Source: Entomobacter blattae
Lineage (GTDB): Bacteria; Pseudomonadota; Alphaproteobacteria; Acetobacterales; Acetobacteraceae
NCBI RefSeq assembly: GCF_014672835.1
Contig: NZ_CP060244.1
Coordinates: 2,411,001 to 2,475,000, forward strand
Reading direction: 5' to 3'
Length of the DNA: 64,000 nucleotides
Shown: in pieces, positions 51,833-58,599 of the stretch
Position numbering within the stretch: position 1 is the stretch's first letter
Layout: the number at the start of each line of letters is the position of its first letter
Translations under genes and position numbers: made by a program
The notes under the pieces: generated by a model
What the model was told of the DNA's origin: nothing
The model's database searches: none
Seen by the model: the letters and a program-made list of their open reading frames with translations, nothing else

Positions 51833-52863
51833 GGGGAGATGCAGCCCTTTTACGCTTTGCCCAGAGCGATCTGGTTTTTAACCTGGTCTCAGACAGTGCG
51901 CGGCGGTTATGGAGTGATATAGCCTGTTTTTTAAACAGTAAAAACCTTACTACTCTGCCGTCTGCCTATGCCAGCCAAATAGATACATTGTTTGAGCGCA
52001 GACGAACACTGACCCCCCTGGTGGATGAGCTGATCACTTATGACCTGTTAACCCGCGGGGAAAACGGATGCCTGATATGCCCTTATCTGGTTGAGCAGGC
52101 AGAAAAACGAAACTTACGGAAAGCCAGGAAGCAGGAAAAGCAGGCCCGCCTAACCCAACTGATTGAAACTGGCCAACTGCAAGCGGGTGATGATTTACGC
52201 ACCATTACCAGCCGCGCTAACGGTAAAAAAGGTGGCCGCCCTAAAAAGCAGATCAAGGGCCAAGGTTATATGATGATGCCTATACAGGGGAATAAACAGG
52301 CTGGCCAAAAAGAAAATACCCAGGAAGAGAATGCAAAAAACCTAAATAACCTAAACCAAAACCTAAATTCAGAATTAGGTTATTTAGGTTTCCCCTCTAA
52401 GACTAAGCCTAAGAATAATAATATTATTATAAATAACTCTAAGACTCAGACTGAAACCCACGAAAACCTAACTCAAAACCTAAACATACCCCAGGACGTT
52501 TTGATGGCCACAACTCTAAAAACAGTTGAGGCGGCCAATTTTGAAGACAGAAGCGAAAAATTCGTTCAAGACCAGATTGGCATGGTCTGCAAGCTCATGA
52601 AAAAGGGAATAGACGCTGAAACTATTATTGAGGGTGCAAAAATTACCGCTGAAAAAATGGCCAGGCAAGGTAAAAGGCCGCACCATATGGGTGGGTGTGA
52701 AAGAGAGATTTACGCGCTTCACACATTGAAGGTTGGGCAAGGTTTGCTGGGGACTGCCAAGAGCGCAGCATCACCCCCAAAAAGCTACTGCGAGGTGATG
52801 TATGAGCAGATCAGGGACAGGGAAATTCAGAAGTTTGAGGCCAACCGTAGCTACAGACCATAA
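51829..52863 (+). CDS. O-like phage replication initiator with internal origin
   Basis: A protein of about 344 residues. The N-terminal 90 residues are a winged-helix-like DNA-binding domain (TTLPSAYASQIDTLFERRRT with LVDELITYDLLTRGENGCLI). A charged helical linker and a low-complexity Asn/Leu/Gln segment follow, encoded by the iteron array (52338-52484). A C-terminal helical domain (GMVCKLMKKGIDAETIIEGA) is probably for helicase recruitment. The layout (DNA-binding domain, iteron-coding linker, C-terminal loader domain) is that of lambda O. No helicase-loader gene is seen next to it. Confidence 0.65.
   Translation: MRGDAALLRFAQSDLVFNLVSDSARRLWSDIACFLNSKNLTTLPSAYASQIDTLFERRRTLTPLVDELITYDLLTRGENGCLICPYLVEQAEKRNLRKARKQEKQARLTQLIETGQLQAGDDLRTITSRANGKKGGRPKKQIKGQGYMMMPIQGNKQAGQKENTQEENAKNLNNLNQNLNSELGYLGFPSKTKPKNNNIIINNSKTQTETHENLTQNLNIPQDVLMATTLKTVEAANFEDRSEKFVQDQIGMVCKLMKKGIDAETIIEGAKITAEKMARQGKRPHHMGGCEREIYALHTLKVGQGLLGTAKSAASPPKSYCEVMYEQIRDREIQKFEANRSYRP
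52338..52484 (+). other. Putative phage replication origin: AACCTAAA iterons and AT-rich element
   Basis: AACCTAAA-type units occur at 52339, 52348, 52360, 52465 (AACCTAAC) and 52477, with two inverted copies at 52374-52381 and 52383-52390. A 17-bp inverted repeat pairs 52338-52354 with 52375-52391. Between the two groups lies an AT-only stretch (52413-52436, AATAATAATATTATTATAAA) that could melt. All are inside the replication gene, as in lambda ori. Confidence 0.7.
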
Positions 52864-52962
52864 ATTCCTGATAAGGAAGAATTCCTCAAACAAAATGCCC
52901 ATATAAAAGGCCCGGAAGATAACCCATACCTGAAACAGGAAGAAACACACGTGGCATAGATC

Positions 52963-53104
52963 GCTCCACGGTGGAGCATCGGTAAAATGGGGGTACGCAA
53001 AACGTACACCCGCCCCACCGTGGGGAGGGGGCCATGCCCCTTAAAGGGGTGGCAAAACTTTCCACCCCCACAAATTAAAGCATTTACCTGTTCCACGGTG
53101 GAAC
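52963..53104. repeat. Palindrome family with CCAC-G-GTGG core
   Basis: GCTCCACGGTGGAGC (52963-52977), CCCCACCGTGGGG (53013-53025) and GTTCCACGGTGGAAC (53090-53104) are perfect odd palindromes sharing the core CCAC-G-GTGG. A fourth, longer copy (53528-53548) lies inside the antirepressor gene. They occupy the 262 bases between the replication gene and the ash-like gene, which hold no other gene. They may be operators or a dispersed palindromic element. Confidence 0.7.
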
Positions 53105-53125
53105 GGGTTCATACAGGAGGCAAAC

Positions 53126-53350
53126 ATGAAAAGCTTGACAAAATGGAACGGGTTTTCTAGCGTAATAGGCACTAGAAGTATAGAGCGGTTTCCGCACCCG
53201 AGAGCATTGCGGCTTTTTTATGCCTGTATGATTTTTCATGCCGGGTGGAGAAGCGGAAATAAAAGACCTGAAAAGGGAATACCGTTCGGAGCCTCTTTGT
53301 ACGCTCTAGTTGACACCCGGCGCCAGCTACTAACTGACGCTGTAAACTAA
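53126..53350 (+). CDS. Ash/Icd-like small phage protein
   Basis: A 74-residue protein with a perfect AGGAGG 6 bases upstream of the ATG. The segment FPHPRALRLFYACMIFHAGW recalls small phage proteins annotated as Ash or Icd-like (host-division-inhibitor related), which carry an H-P-R-A and F-x-x-C-M-x-F pattern. The family link is by eye and moderately sure. It precedes the antirepressor gene by 20 bases. Confidence 0.6.
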   Translation: MKSLTKWNGFSSVIGTRSIERFPHPRALRLFYACMIFHAGWRSGNKRPEKGIPFGASLYALVDTRRQLLTDAVN

Positions 53351-53370
53351 AAGTTACAAAGGAAATAATC

Positions 53371-54087
53371 ATGGCACAATTTAATCCTGTTGCTATTACA
53401 CCCGTAATGCATAATGGCGAAGTCCGAATTTTAGATGTTGATCTTGCTAAAAGGTTGGGGTTTGAAAAAGCTACTAAAATTAGAGAGCTAATCAAAAGAC
53501 ATACAAATAATTTGGAGAAGATGGGACCCCTCCCCACGGTGGGGAGGGTTATAAACGGCGGCAAAGCTAGAGAATTTTACCTTAACCGCAAGCAGGCCAT
53601 TTTCATAACGGCCAAATCTGAAACACCAGAAGCTACAGACATTACTATTGAAATTATTGAACGGTTTGATGCCTATGAACGTAATGAGCGCTCCTCTTAT
53701 TACATTCCAAAAGATTACTCTTCTGCGCTTCGTCTTGCTGCTGAACAGGAAGACTTAATTCAGCAACTTTCCCCCAAAGCTACAGCCTACATGCGCATAG
53801 CTGATGCAGAGGGTAGCTTTTGCTTAACAGATGCCGCCAAAACTCTACAGGTTAAACGCATTGATCTGATTAACTGGCTGCAAAAAGAGCACTGGATTTA
53901 CCGCCGTGTGGGCAATAAGAACTGGTTGGCTTATCAGGACAAGCTGGCCAGCGGCTGCCTTATCCATAAAATAGCTGATTTGGGCACCGATAGTGAAGGG
54001 TTTGACCGGATCAGGGAGCAGGTGCGTATTACCGCCAAGGGCCTGACCAAGATCAGCGAAAAATTTTCTCCATTTGCCATCAATTAA
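53371..54087 (+). CDS. Phage antirepressor-like protein
   Basis: A 238-residue protein. The N-terminal part VDLAKRLGFEKATKIRELIK with FYLNRKQAIFITAKSETPEA and IIERFDAYER is a phage-regulatory (antirepressor-type) domain. The C-terminal part FCLTDAAKTLQVKRIDLINW, with LQKEHWIYRR and AKGLTKISEKF, is the KilA-C/ANT domain. Such proteins interfere with repressors or host regulators. A long palindrome of the CCACGGTGG type (53528-53548) encodes the GPLPTVGR stretch in the middle. AAAGGAAA precedes the start. Confidence 0.85.
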   Translation: MAQFNPVAITPVMHNGEVRILDVDLAKRLGFEKATKIRELIKRHTNNLEKMGPLPTVGRVINGGKAREFYLNRKQAIFITAKSETPEATDITIEIIERFDAYERNERSSYYIPKDYSSALRLAAEQEDLIQQLSPKATAYMRIADAEGSFCLTDAAKTLQVKRIDLINWLQKEHWIYRRVGNKNWLAYQDKLASGCLIHKIADLGTDSEGFDRIREQVRITAKGLTKISEKFSPFAIN

Positions 54088-54101
54088 TAGGGAGAAAACA
54101 C

Positions 54102-54383
54102 ATGAGTAGCATAAAACTTTCTCCTGATATGAACGACTATAAAATTAAAACAACAACAGGAGTGCTTGTAGAAAGTACACCGATTTATATGGATGTAGTT
54201 GAAAAGACGATAGATGATATCCGTAAAATGATCCGCAAAGACAAGGTTGATACTGATAAGATCCTTGAGAAATGCGAACGGGCTACCCTGATGATATTTA
54301 AATGCAGGGAAGAACATGCCCAACTTAGAGAAGAAATGCTAGAAGCCGGTGAAGGTGGTTGGCTCCGTAGTTTTTCAAGATAA
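54102..54383 (+). CDS. Small hypothetical phage protein
   Basis: A 93-residue protein, beta-rich at the start (MSSIKLSPDMNDYKIKTTTG) and helical, coiled-coil-like afterwards (DDIRKMIRKDKVDTDKILEK with LMIFKCREEHAQLREEMLE). GGGAG lies upstream at good spacing. It ends the cluster before a double hairpin terminator at 54431-54499. Unknown function. Confidence 0.65.
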   Translation: MSSIKLSPDMNDYKIKTTTGVLVESTPIYMDVVEKTIDDIRKMIRKDKVDTDKILEKCERATLMIFKCREEHAQLREEMLEAGEGGWLRSFSR

Positions 54384-54430
54384 ATTCTTAGGGGATTACT
54401 GTTAACCTTATAAGCAAAACAGTGTCTCAT

Positions 54431-54499
54431 CTTAAACCCGTGGATTCAACGGGTTTAAGGTTTTCTGCTAAAAAGGGGTCTGCGTTTTACAGACCCCTT
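54431..54499 (+). terminator. Double hairpin terminator after the antirepressor region
   Basis: CTTAAACCCGT / ACGGGTTTAAG (54431-54441 and 54449-54459), followed by GTTTT, is a good intrinsic terminator. A second stem, AAGGGGTCTG / CAGACCCCTT (54473-54482 and 54490-54499), follows at once. It ends the early operon. Confidence 0.75.
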
Positions 54500-54598
54500 A
54501 CCTACCCAGAGAAATAGGCAGTGGTTTTATGTATCAGGCAACACATAAAACCTATCATTTTTTCTGGAACAAAACAATGACCATACATAACAAGGGCT

Positions 54599-55150
54599 TT
54601 GCTATTGGCTAGGGCGGGTGCTAGTGCCGCTGCTATTCAGGCCGAACCGCTGATTATTACAAAACTTAACCTTACAACCCGTTACCAGAACGGGCATATT
54701 AAACTGACTACCAGGCTAGACGATAAGGGCAAACCTGTGGCCCGTATTTGCCGTGTAGGGGCTATAGAGCGCCTGCGTGATAGAGGCTCTATTACCTATG
54801 AGCAGTATCTGGCTGCTGAACGCTATGCCTTGCTCCACGAGGCCGCCCAAGGCGCAGACCAGGGAGATGGCGAGGTTATTGGTTGTCGTGTTGATGGCTC
54901 CCCGCCCACAGATGGCGGGGCTACAATTTACACGCTTGATGCACTACAGGAGTTACGGGAATTAGAGGAGCTGTTAGGAAAAAACCTAACTTACATTGCT
55001 ACACAAATCATTCTTTATAATAAAACTATAAAAGAGCTGGCTAAAAATAGTAAATATGACCCAAAAAGAATTCTCGGTTGGTTAGATAGCGCACTTACCC
55101 GAATGGCTGAATATTGGGGGTTTATTGAGGATGATAAAAAAAGTGCTTGA
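54599..55150 (+). CDS. Phage protein, possible late-gene regulator
   Basis: A protein of about 183 residues that likely starts at a TTG (54599 or 54605, with AAGGG upstream). It contains ICRVGAIERLRDRGSITYEQ followed by YLAAERYALLHEA, and a C-terminal helix-turn-helix-like segment (TIKELAKNSKYDPKRILGWL). This layout is reminiscent of phage antiterminator/activator proteins, though I cannot place it in a named family. A hairpin with a T-run lies about 80 bases downstream. Confidence 0.55.
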   Translation: MLLARAGASAAAIQAEPLIITKLNLTTRYQNGHIKLTTRLDDKGKPVARICRVGAIERLRDRGSITYEQYLAAERYALLHEAAQGADQGDGEVIGCRVDGSPPTDGGATIYTLDALQELRELEELLGKNLTYIATQIILYNKTIKELAKNSKYDPKRILGWLDSALTRMAEYWGFIEDDKKSA

Positions 55151-55231
55151 ATTCCAGTGGCTCTGGATGCTATAGATATAACCATGATGAATAAGTGTAT
55201 TTGGTGATGCACTTTTATGGGTTTCCGAAAG

Positions 55232-55258
55232 CCGGGCTGGTGACAGTCCGGTTTTTTA
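55232..55258 (+). terminator. Intrinsic terminator
   Basis: CCGGGCT (55232-55238) pairs with AGTCCGG (55245-55251) with one G-T pair, and a run of six T follows. It sits between the regulator-like gene and the next small gene. Confidence 0.8.
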
Positions 55259-55293
55259 TTGCCCTTTTTCCTCCAAAACAATTTAGAGTTTTT

Positions 55294-55668
55294 ATGGCGC
55301 GCGGCGATGTGGTGACCTATGGCAAAAACCATTTTGCCGTGGTGTGGAAAATCGTTGGCCAAAAGACCTACCTGCTTCCCATTATCCTGTTACCACCTTA
55401 CAGGCACCGAGCCGATGTCCCCATGCGGAAAAACGCCATGGTGCATATTCTGTTTATAGATGCCGTAGTGCGTTGCCGTGAGATACTGGCGCGTAGCCAA
55501 GAGAATTTTACATCTACAGATCTGTGCTTACCAGACAGTTTCATGAAACTGTGTGATCTGGCTCTTAAACGGGAAGCCGATATTCAGGTCTTTGAAAAGG
55601 CCTTTGAAGGAAACCACAAAAAGTCACTCCCCTATTTTTTAAAGCATCTCAAGGATGTAACGGGATGA
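55294..55668 (+). CDS. Uncharacterised phage protein, faintly PemK/MazF-like
   Basis: About 124 residues from the ATG at 55294 (MARGDVVTYGKNHFAVVWKI); the frame opens at 55195 across a terminator and is too long. The start RGDVV, strands KTYLLPIILLPP and the later ILFIDAVVRCREI vaguely recall the SH3-barrel toxins of the PemK/MazF family, but the key residues are not clear. It is convergent with the YoeB-YefM toxin-antitoxin pair. Function unknown. Confidence 0.5.
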   Translation: MARGDVVTYGKNHFAVVWKIVGQKTYLLPIILLPPYRHRADVPMRKNAMVHILFIDAVVRCREILARSQENFTSTDLCLPDSFMKLCDLALKREADIQVFEKAFEGNHKKSLPYFLKHLKDVTG

Positions 55669-55935
55669 TCAGTAATGATACCGGCACTGGATAATTTCGA
55701 CCTGTTGCGTTTCCCTGGTGCCGGTTACACGATACACCAGGCGGTGCTCCTTGGTAATGCGACGAGACCACCAACCAGAAAGCTGACCTTTTAGCGCTTC
55801 AGGCTTGCCAAGGCCTATAAAAGGATGGCGGCGGGTATCTTCTACCAGCGTGTTCACTTTTGCCAGCATGGCATGGTCATGAGAAGCCCAATAGAGATAG
55901 TCTTCCCAGCCTGTTTCAGTGAACACAACTTTCAT
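55669..55935 (-). CDS. yoeB: YoeB-family mRNA-interferase toxin
   Basis: An 88-residue ribosome-dependent endoribonuclease. The RelE/YoeB fold residues are visible: the catalytic Glu in KPEALKGQLSGWWSRRIT, the Arg in the following SRRITKEHRLVYRV, and the C-terminal His-Tyr in IIQCRYHY. It overlaps the antitoxin gene by 4 bases, the normal order (antitoxin first). Probably stabilises the prophage or defends it. Confidence 0.95.
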   Translation of the reverse strand: MKVVFTETGWEDYLYWASHDHAMLAKVNTLVEDTRRHPFIGLGKPEALKGQLSGWWSRRITKEHRLVYRVTGTRETQQVEIIQCRYHY

Positions 55936-56210
55936 GAGTTGGAAGCTGTATCGTCTGGGGTGATGAGTGTGTGCTCTTCAAGCTTGCCCTGGCTGGCCTG
56001 CTCAATCCCTTTGAGTAGCCGTTGTGTGTTTTTAGGACTATTGAGCAGATGAACTGTTTCCTGCAGGCCGGAGAACTCTTCTTCTGAGAGGATGACCACA
56101 TTCTGGTGGGCAGATGTGCGTGTTACCACAATAGGGGCACGGCTATTGGCTGCTTCATCCAGGTAATGAGCAAGGTTTTTTCGCAAGTCAGTATAAGATA
56201 CGTGAGTCAT
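55932..56210 (-). CDS. yefM: YefM-family antitoxin
   Basis: A Phd/YefM antitoxin and autorepressor of about 92 residues. The N-terminal DNA-binding part is MTHVSYTDLRKNLAHYLDEA with the IVVTRTSAHQNVVILSEEEF strand-helix, and the disordered C-terminus (KGIEQASQGKLEEHTLITPD) neutralises YoeB. The ATG at 56210 is preferred to those at 56216-56219. Its upstream region overlaps the recombinase half-site cluster. Confidence 0.93.
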   Translation of the reverse strand: MTHVSYTDLRKNLAHYLDEAANSRAPIVVTRTSAHQNVVILSEEEFSGLQETVHLLNSPKNTQRLLKGIEQASQGKLEEHTLITPDDTASNS

Positions 56211-56303
56211 GATCATCATCTCCTTGTTGTTAATATAAAGTACTTGTTTCTGTACTTCAAGGAAGAAAGAACAGCTTAAAAAAACTGTCCTGATAATGAA
56301 GAG

Positions 56304-56480
56304 TTATCTGCCGCCTGTTTGGAGTGAAAGTGACAGATAACTCTAAAACAGGCCCAAAAGGCGGGAGATAACAGTTATTATCTGTCGCTTTTTGTCTGGT
56401 GGAAACAGGCCTTGAGCCCTTGGTTTTCTGCCATAAATGGCATTTGTGTAAAAATAGAGAAAATGAGCAGTGTCAGATAA
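56304..56480. repeat. Xer-like recombination site with additional half-sites
   Basis: The left arm GCGGGAGATAA (56361-56371), the 6-base spacer CAGTTA and the right arm TTATCTGTCGC (56378-56388) form an 11-6-11 site like dif. Nearby single arms are TTATCTGCCGC (56304-56314), GTGACAGATAA (56330-56340) and GTGTCAGATAA (56470-56480, overlapping the recombinase start codon). This suggests cognate binding and possible autoregulation of the tyrosine recombinase at 56470. Confidence 0.6.
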
Positions 56481-57306
56481 CTCTTTTTTAGGGGCTGAAA
56501 AATTCCTGCTCAAAATGTGGTTACACAATAGGGCAGAACATACCAGACGAGCCTATACGCATGATGTGAGGGACTTCCTTCAATGGGTGCAAAAGCCTTT
56601 AGGTGAGATAGTTCTTTCTGACCTGCAGGGCTGGTTTGATATCCTGCAAGGGAGTGAAGCGACACGCAGGCGTAAAGTGGCTTCAGTGAAGTCTCTATTA
56701 CACTTTGCTCATGAGCAAGGCGTGTTAGCCAGCGATCCAGGCTACGGGTTTCGCCTCAAGAAGTCCCCTGATGCCCTGCATGAACGCATTATTACCCAGG
56801 AAGAAGCGCTAAAGCTCATTCGTGAAGAGAAAGAGCCACGCAAGCATGCGCTGTTAAGGCTGCTCTATGTGATGGGGCTACGCATCTCTGAAGCGTGTAG
56901 CCTCACCTGGAAAGACATGGTGAAAAACCGGCAGGGTGGAACCATGAATATCTATGGCAAGGGCGGCAAGATGCGCCAGATTGGTGTGCCTAAGGATTTA
57001 TGGGGAGAGCTGGAACAGTTACGTGATGACAGTTCCCCCACAGCACCGGTTATTCCTGGCCGTGATGGCAAGACTATTCAGCTCAAAGCCGCACACCGGA
57101 TTGTTAAACGGGCGGCCAAGCGTGTTGGCCTGCCAGACGAATTTTCGGCCCACTGGCTGCGCCATGCCTGTGCCTCTCACGCGCAGGACAACGGGGCACC
57201 ACCCCACGTTGTGCAGCACCAGCTTGGCCATGCAAGCCTTGCTACCACCACACGATACACCCATGCTCGCGCAGGCGACAGTGCCAGCTCTTACCTGAAA
57301 GGATAA
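56470..57306 (+). CDS. Second phage tyrosine recombinase (XerC/D-like)
   Basis: A 278-residue recombinase beginning at a GTG. Residues 10-90 are the SAM-like core-binding domain (TRRAYTHDVRDFLQWVQKPL). The catalytic domain has the Arg in YVMGLRISEACSLTW, HxxR in SAHWLRHACASHAQ, and the C-terminal His and Tyr in QLGHASLATTTRYTHA. It is distinct from the tRNA integrase at the left end. A dif-like 28-bp site lies 82 bases upstream of its start. Likely roles are multimer resolution, a second integration mode, or an inversion switch. Confidence 0.9.
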   Translation: MSDNSFLGAEKFLLKMWLHNRAEHTRRAYTHDVRDFLQWVQKPLGEIVLSDLQGWFDILQGSEATRRRKVASVKSLLHFAHEQGVLASDPGYGFRLKKSPDALHERIITQEEALKLIREEKEPRKHALLRLLYVMGLRISEACSLTWKDMVKNRQGGTMNIYGKGGKMRQIGVPKDLWGELEQLRDDSSPTAPVIPGRDGKTIQLKAAHRIVKRAAKRVGLPDEFSAHWLRHACASHAQDNGAPPHVVQHQLGHASLATTTRYTHARAGDSASSYLKG

Positions 57307-57313
57307 TACCACG

Positions 57314-57505
57314 ATGACGAATGACGTACTAACCGAACAGGACAGGCTGGCTAACCATGCTGTATGGAAGCGCACCTTCCACTATTACCGCCGCCTGGCT
57401 TTCCAGCGTAAGGAACTGCCTGGCAAGCGGTTATGGGCTAAAACGCGCATGAAGTTCTGCCAGGAAATGATGGAGAGGTTTAAGGCACCTGTCGAACAGC
57501 TATAA
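57314..57505 (+). CDS. Small basic phage protein
   Basis: A 63-residue, Arg/Lys-rich helical protein (HAVWKRTFHYYRRLAFQRKE) starting 7 bases after the recombinase stop, so co-transcribed. It could be a nucleic-acid-binding or recombinase accessory factor, but no family is recognised. A hairpin follows at 57517-57551. Confidence 0.65.
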   Translation: MTNDVLTEQDRLANHAVWKRTFHYYRRLAFQRKELPGKRLWAKTRMKFCQEMMERFKAPVEQL

Positions 57506-57516
57506 CCTGAATAAAC

Positions 57517-57551
57517 GAAACCCCGCTGTGCTGATACACAAGCGAGGTTTC
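57517..57551. terminator. Hairpin after the recombinase operon
   Basis: GAAACCCCGCT (57517-57527) pairs with AGCGAGGTTTC (57541-57551), with one internal mismatch and an inner GTG/CAC extension, followed by TAATTTCT. A plausible terminator. Confidence 0.6.
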
Positions 57552-57581
57552 TAATTTCTACCTTGGCAGGTTGAGGAAGGT

Positions 57582-57746
57582 ATGAAACTTGAGTGTAAAG
57601 TTAATATAAATGAAGGAGCAATTCAAGCTATGGATAAATTGGATCAGTCAAAAAAGCTTCGTCATTTTGCTTATTTTGTTGCGGCTATTGTAGGTGGTGG
57701 CCCGTTTCTTTTCGGGTTGGCTGCCGTGATACGGGCTTTTCATTAA
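57582..57746 (+). CDS. Small membrane protein, first of three
   Basis: A 54-residue protein (MKLECKVNINEGAIQAMDKL) with one C-terminal hydrophobic segment, FAYFVAAIVGGGPFLFGLAA, ending VIRAFH. GAGGAAGG precedes its ATG. It overlaps the next gene by the TAATG junction, so the three tiny genes are translationally coupled. Possible inner-membrane regulator, holin-like or superinfection-exclusion protein. Confidence 0.6.
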   Translation: MKLECKVNINEGAIQAMDKLDQSKKLRHFAYFVAAIVGGGPFLFGLAAVIRAFH

Positions 57747-57877
57747 TGGAAAGTATGGAAGCCTGGCGGTTTATAGTCATGGCACTCATGGTTGTTATGA
57801 GTGTTTTTCTGTTTTCCCTACCTGGGATTTTAGAGGGAATAACCCATTTAATTTCAGTTTTGGATAAGGTTCAATGA
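57746..57877 (+). CDS. Small membrane protein, second of three (MEAWRFIV family)
   Basis: A 43-residue protein, MESMEAWRFIVMALMVVMSV followed by FLFSLPGILEGITHLI, with one membrane helix. It shares MEAWRFIV with the next gene, and a 23-bp DNA stretch (57755-57777) is identical to 57883-57905. Tandem duplication of a tiny membrane gene is likely. Overlaps both neighbours. Confidence 0.6.
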   Translation: MESMEAWRFIVMALMVVMSVFLFSLPGILEGITHLISVLDKVQ

Positions 57878-57972
57878 AAAACATGGAAGCCTGGCGGTTT
57901 ATAGTTCTTTGCCTGATTACTGTTATCTGGGCAATAGCCTATGTGTTGAGAGCCTATTTTTTGAGAAAGTGA
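57874..57972 (+). CDS. Small membrane protein, third of three (MEAWRFIV family)
   Basis: A 32-residue protein, MKNMEAWRFIVLCLITVIWA followed by IAYVLRAYFLRK, with one membrane helix and a basic C-terminus. It is a paralogue of the previous gene by its N-terminus and overlaps it by ATGA. It ends 6 bases before the DUF3164 gene. Confidence 0.6.
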   Translation: MKNMEAWRFIVLCLITVIWAIAYVLRAYFLRK

Positions 57973-57978
57973 TACCTT

Positions 57979-58599
57979 ATGAATGAGCATACAGAGACGC
58001 TAGATGGTTATATGAAAGACGCCTCCGGACGGCTGGTTCCACGCGACAAGGTAAAGCCTGAACATCTGCTGGAGGATGAGCTGGTGCGTTCTCTTCACGA
58101 GAAGGCAGATGCCCGCCATGAAGCCCTGCTGGTGCTCAAGGAAGAGTCTTTTGCTGATATCAGGACGTTACAGTCCTTGCTGGCAGAAAAATACGATACA
58201 AAGCTTGGTGGTCAGAAGGGCAACCTGACCCTGCATAGTTATGATGGCCTGTTACGCATTACCGTGGCGATTGGTGACAGGATTACCTTTGGGCCCGAAC
58301 TGCAAGTGGCTAAAAAGCTGATTGATGAATGCCTTGATGAATGGACAGAAGAAGGCAATTCCAATATCCGGGCGATTGTGGCGGATACCTTTGATGTGAA
58401 AAAGGAAGGCAAGTTACGGGTGGATAATGTGCTTGGCCTACGCCGCCTGAACATTACCGAACCTAAATGGCTTAAGGCCATGGAAGCCATTGCCGATGCC
58501 ATACGGGTAGAAAGCTCCAAATCCTACGTCCGCTTCCACAAAAAAGCTAACCCAGATGCTCATTTCGTGCAAACCCCACTCGATATCGCTAGGGTGTAG
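57979..58599 (+). CDS. DUF3164-family phage protein
   Basis: A 206-residue protein of the DUF3164 family, frequent in Mu-like and other temperate phages near replication or recombination genes. Diagnostic segments are GYMKDASGRLVPRDKVKPEH, LHSYDGLLRITVAIGDRITF and FGPELQVAKKLIDECLDEW, ending with ESSKSYVRFHKK. The role is unknown. Its 3' end overlaps the convergent DUF4393-like gene by 11 bases. Confidence 0.85.
   Translation: MNEHTETLDGYMKDASGRLVPRDKVKPEHLLEDELVRSLHEKADARHEALLVLKEESFADIRTLQSLLAEKYDTKLGGQKGNLTLHSYDGLLRITVAIGDRITFGPELQVAKKLIDECLDEWTEEGNSNIRAIVADTFDVKKEGKLRVDNVLGLRRLNITEPKWLKAMEAIADAIRVESSKSYVRFHKKANPDAHFVQTPLDIARV

Noticed and set aside
52886-53096. Minus-strand frames in the palindrome region (61 and 81 codons)
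   Set aside because: Their translations (for example SPRWGGCTF) come from the palindromic repeats and carry no ribosome binding site.
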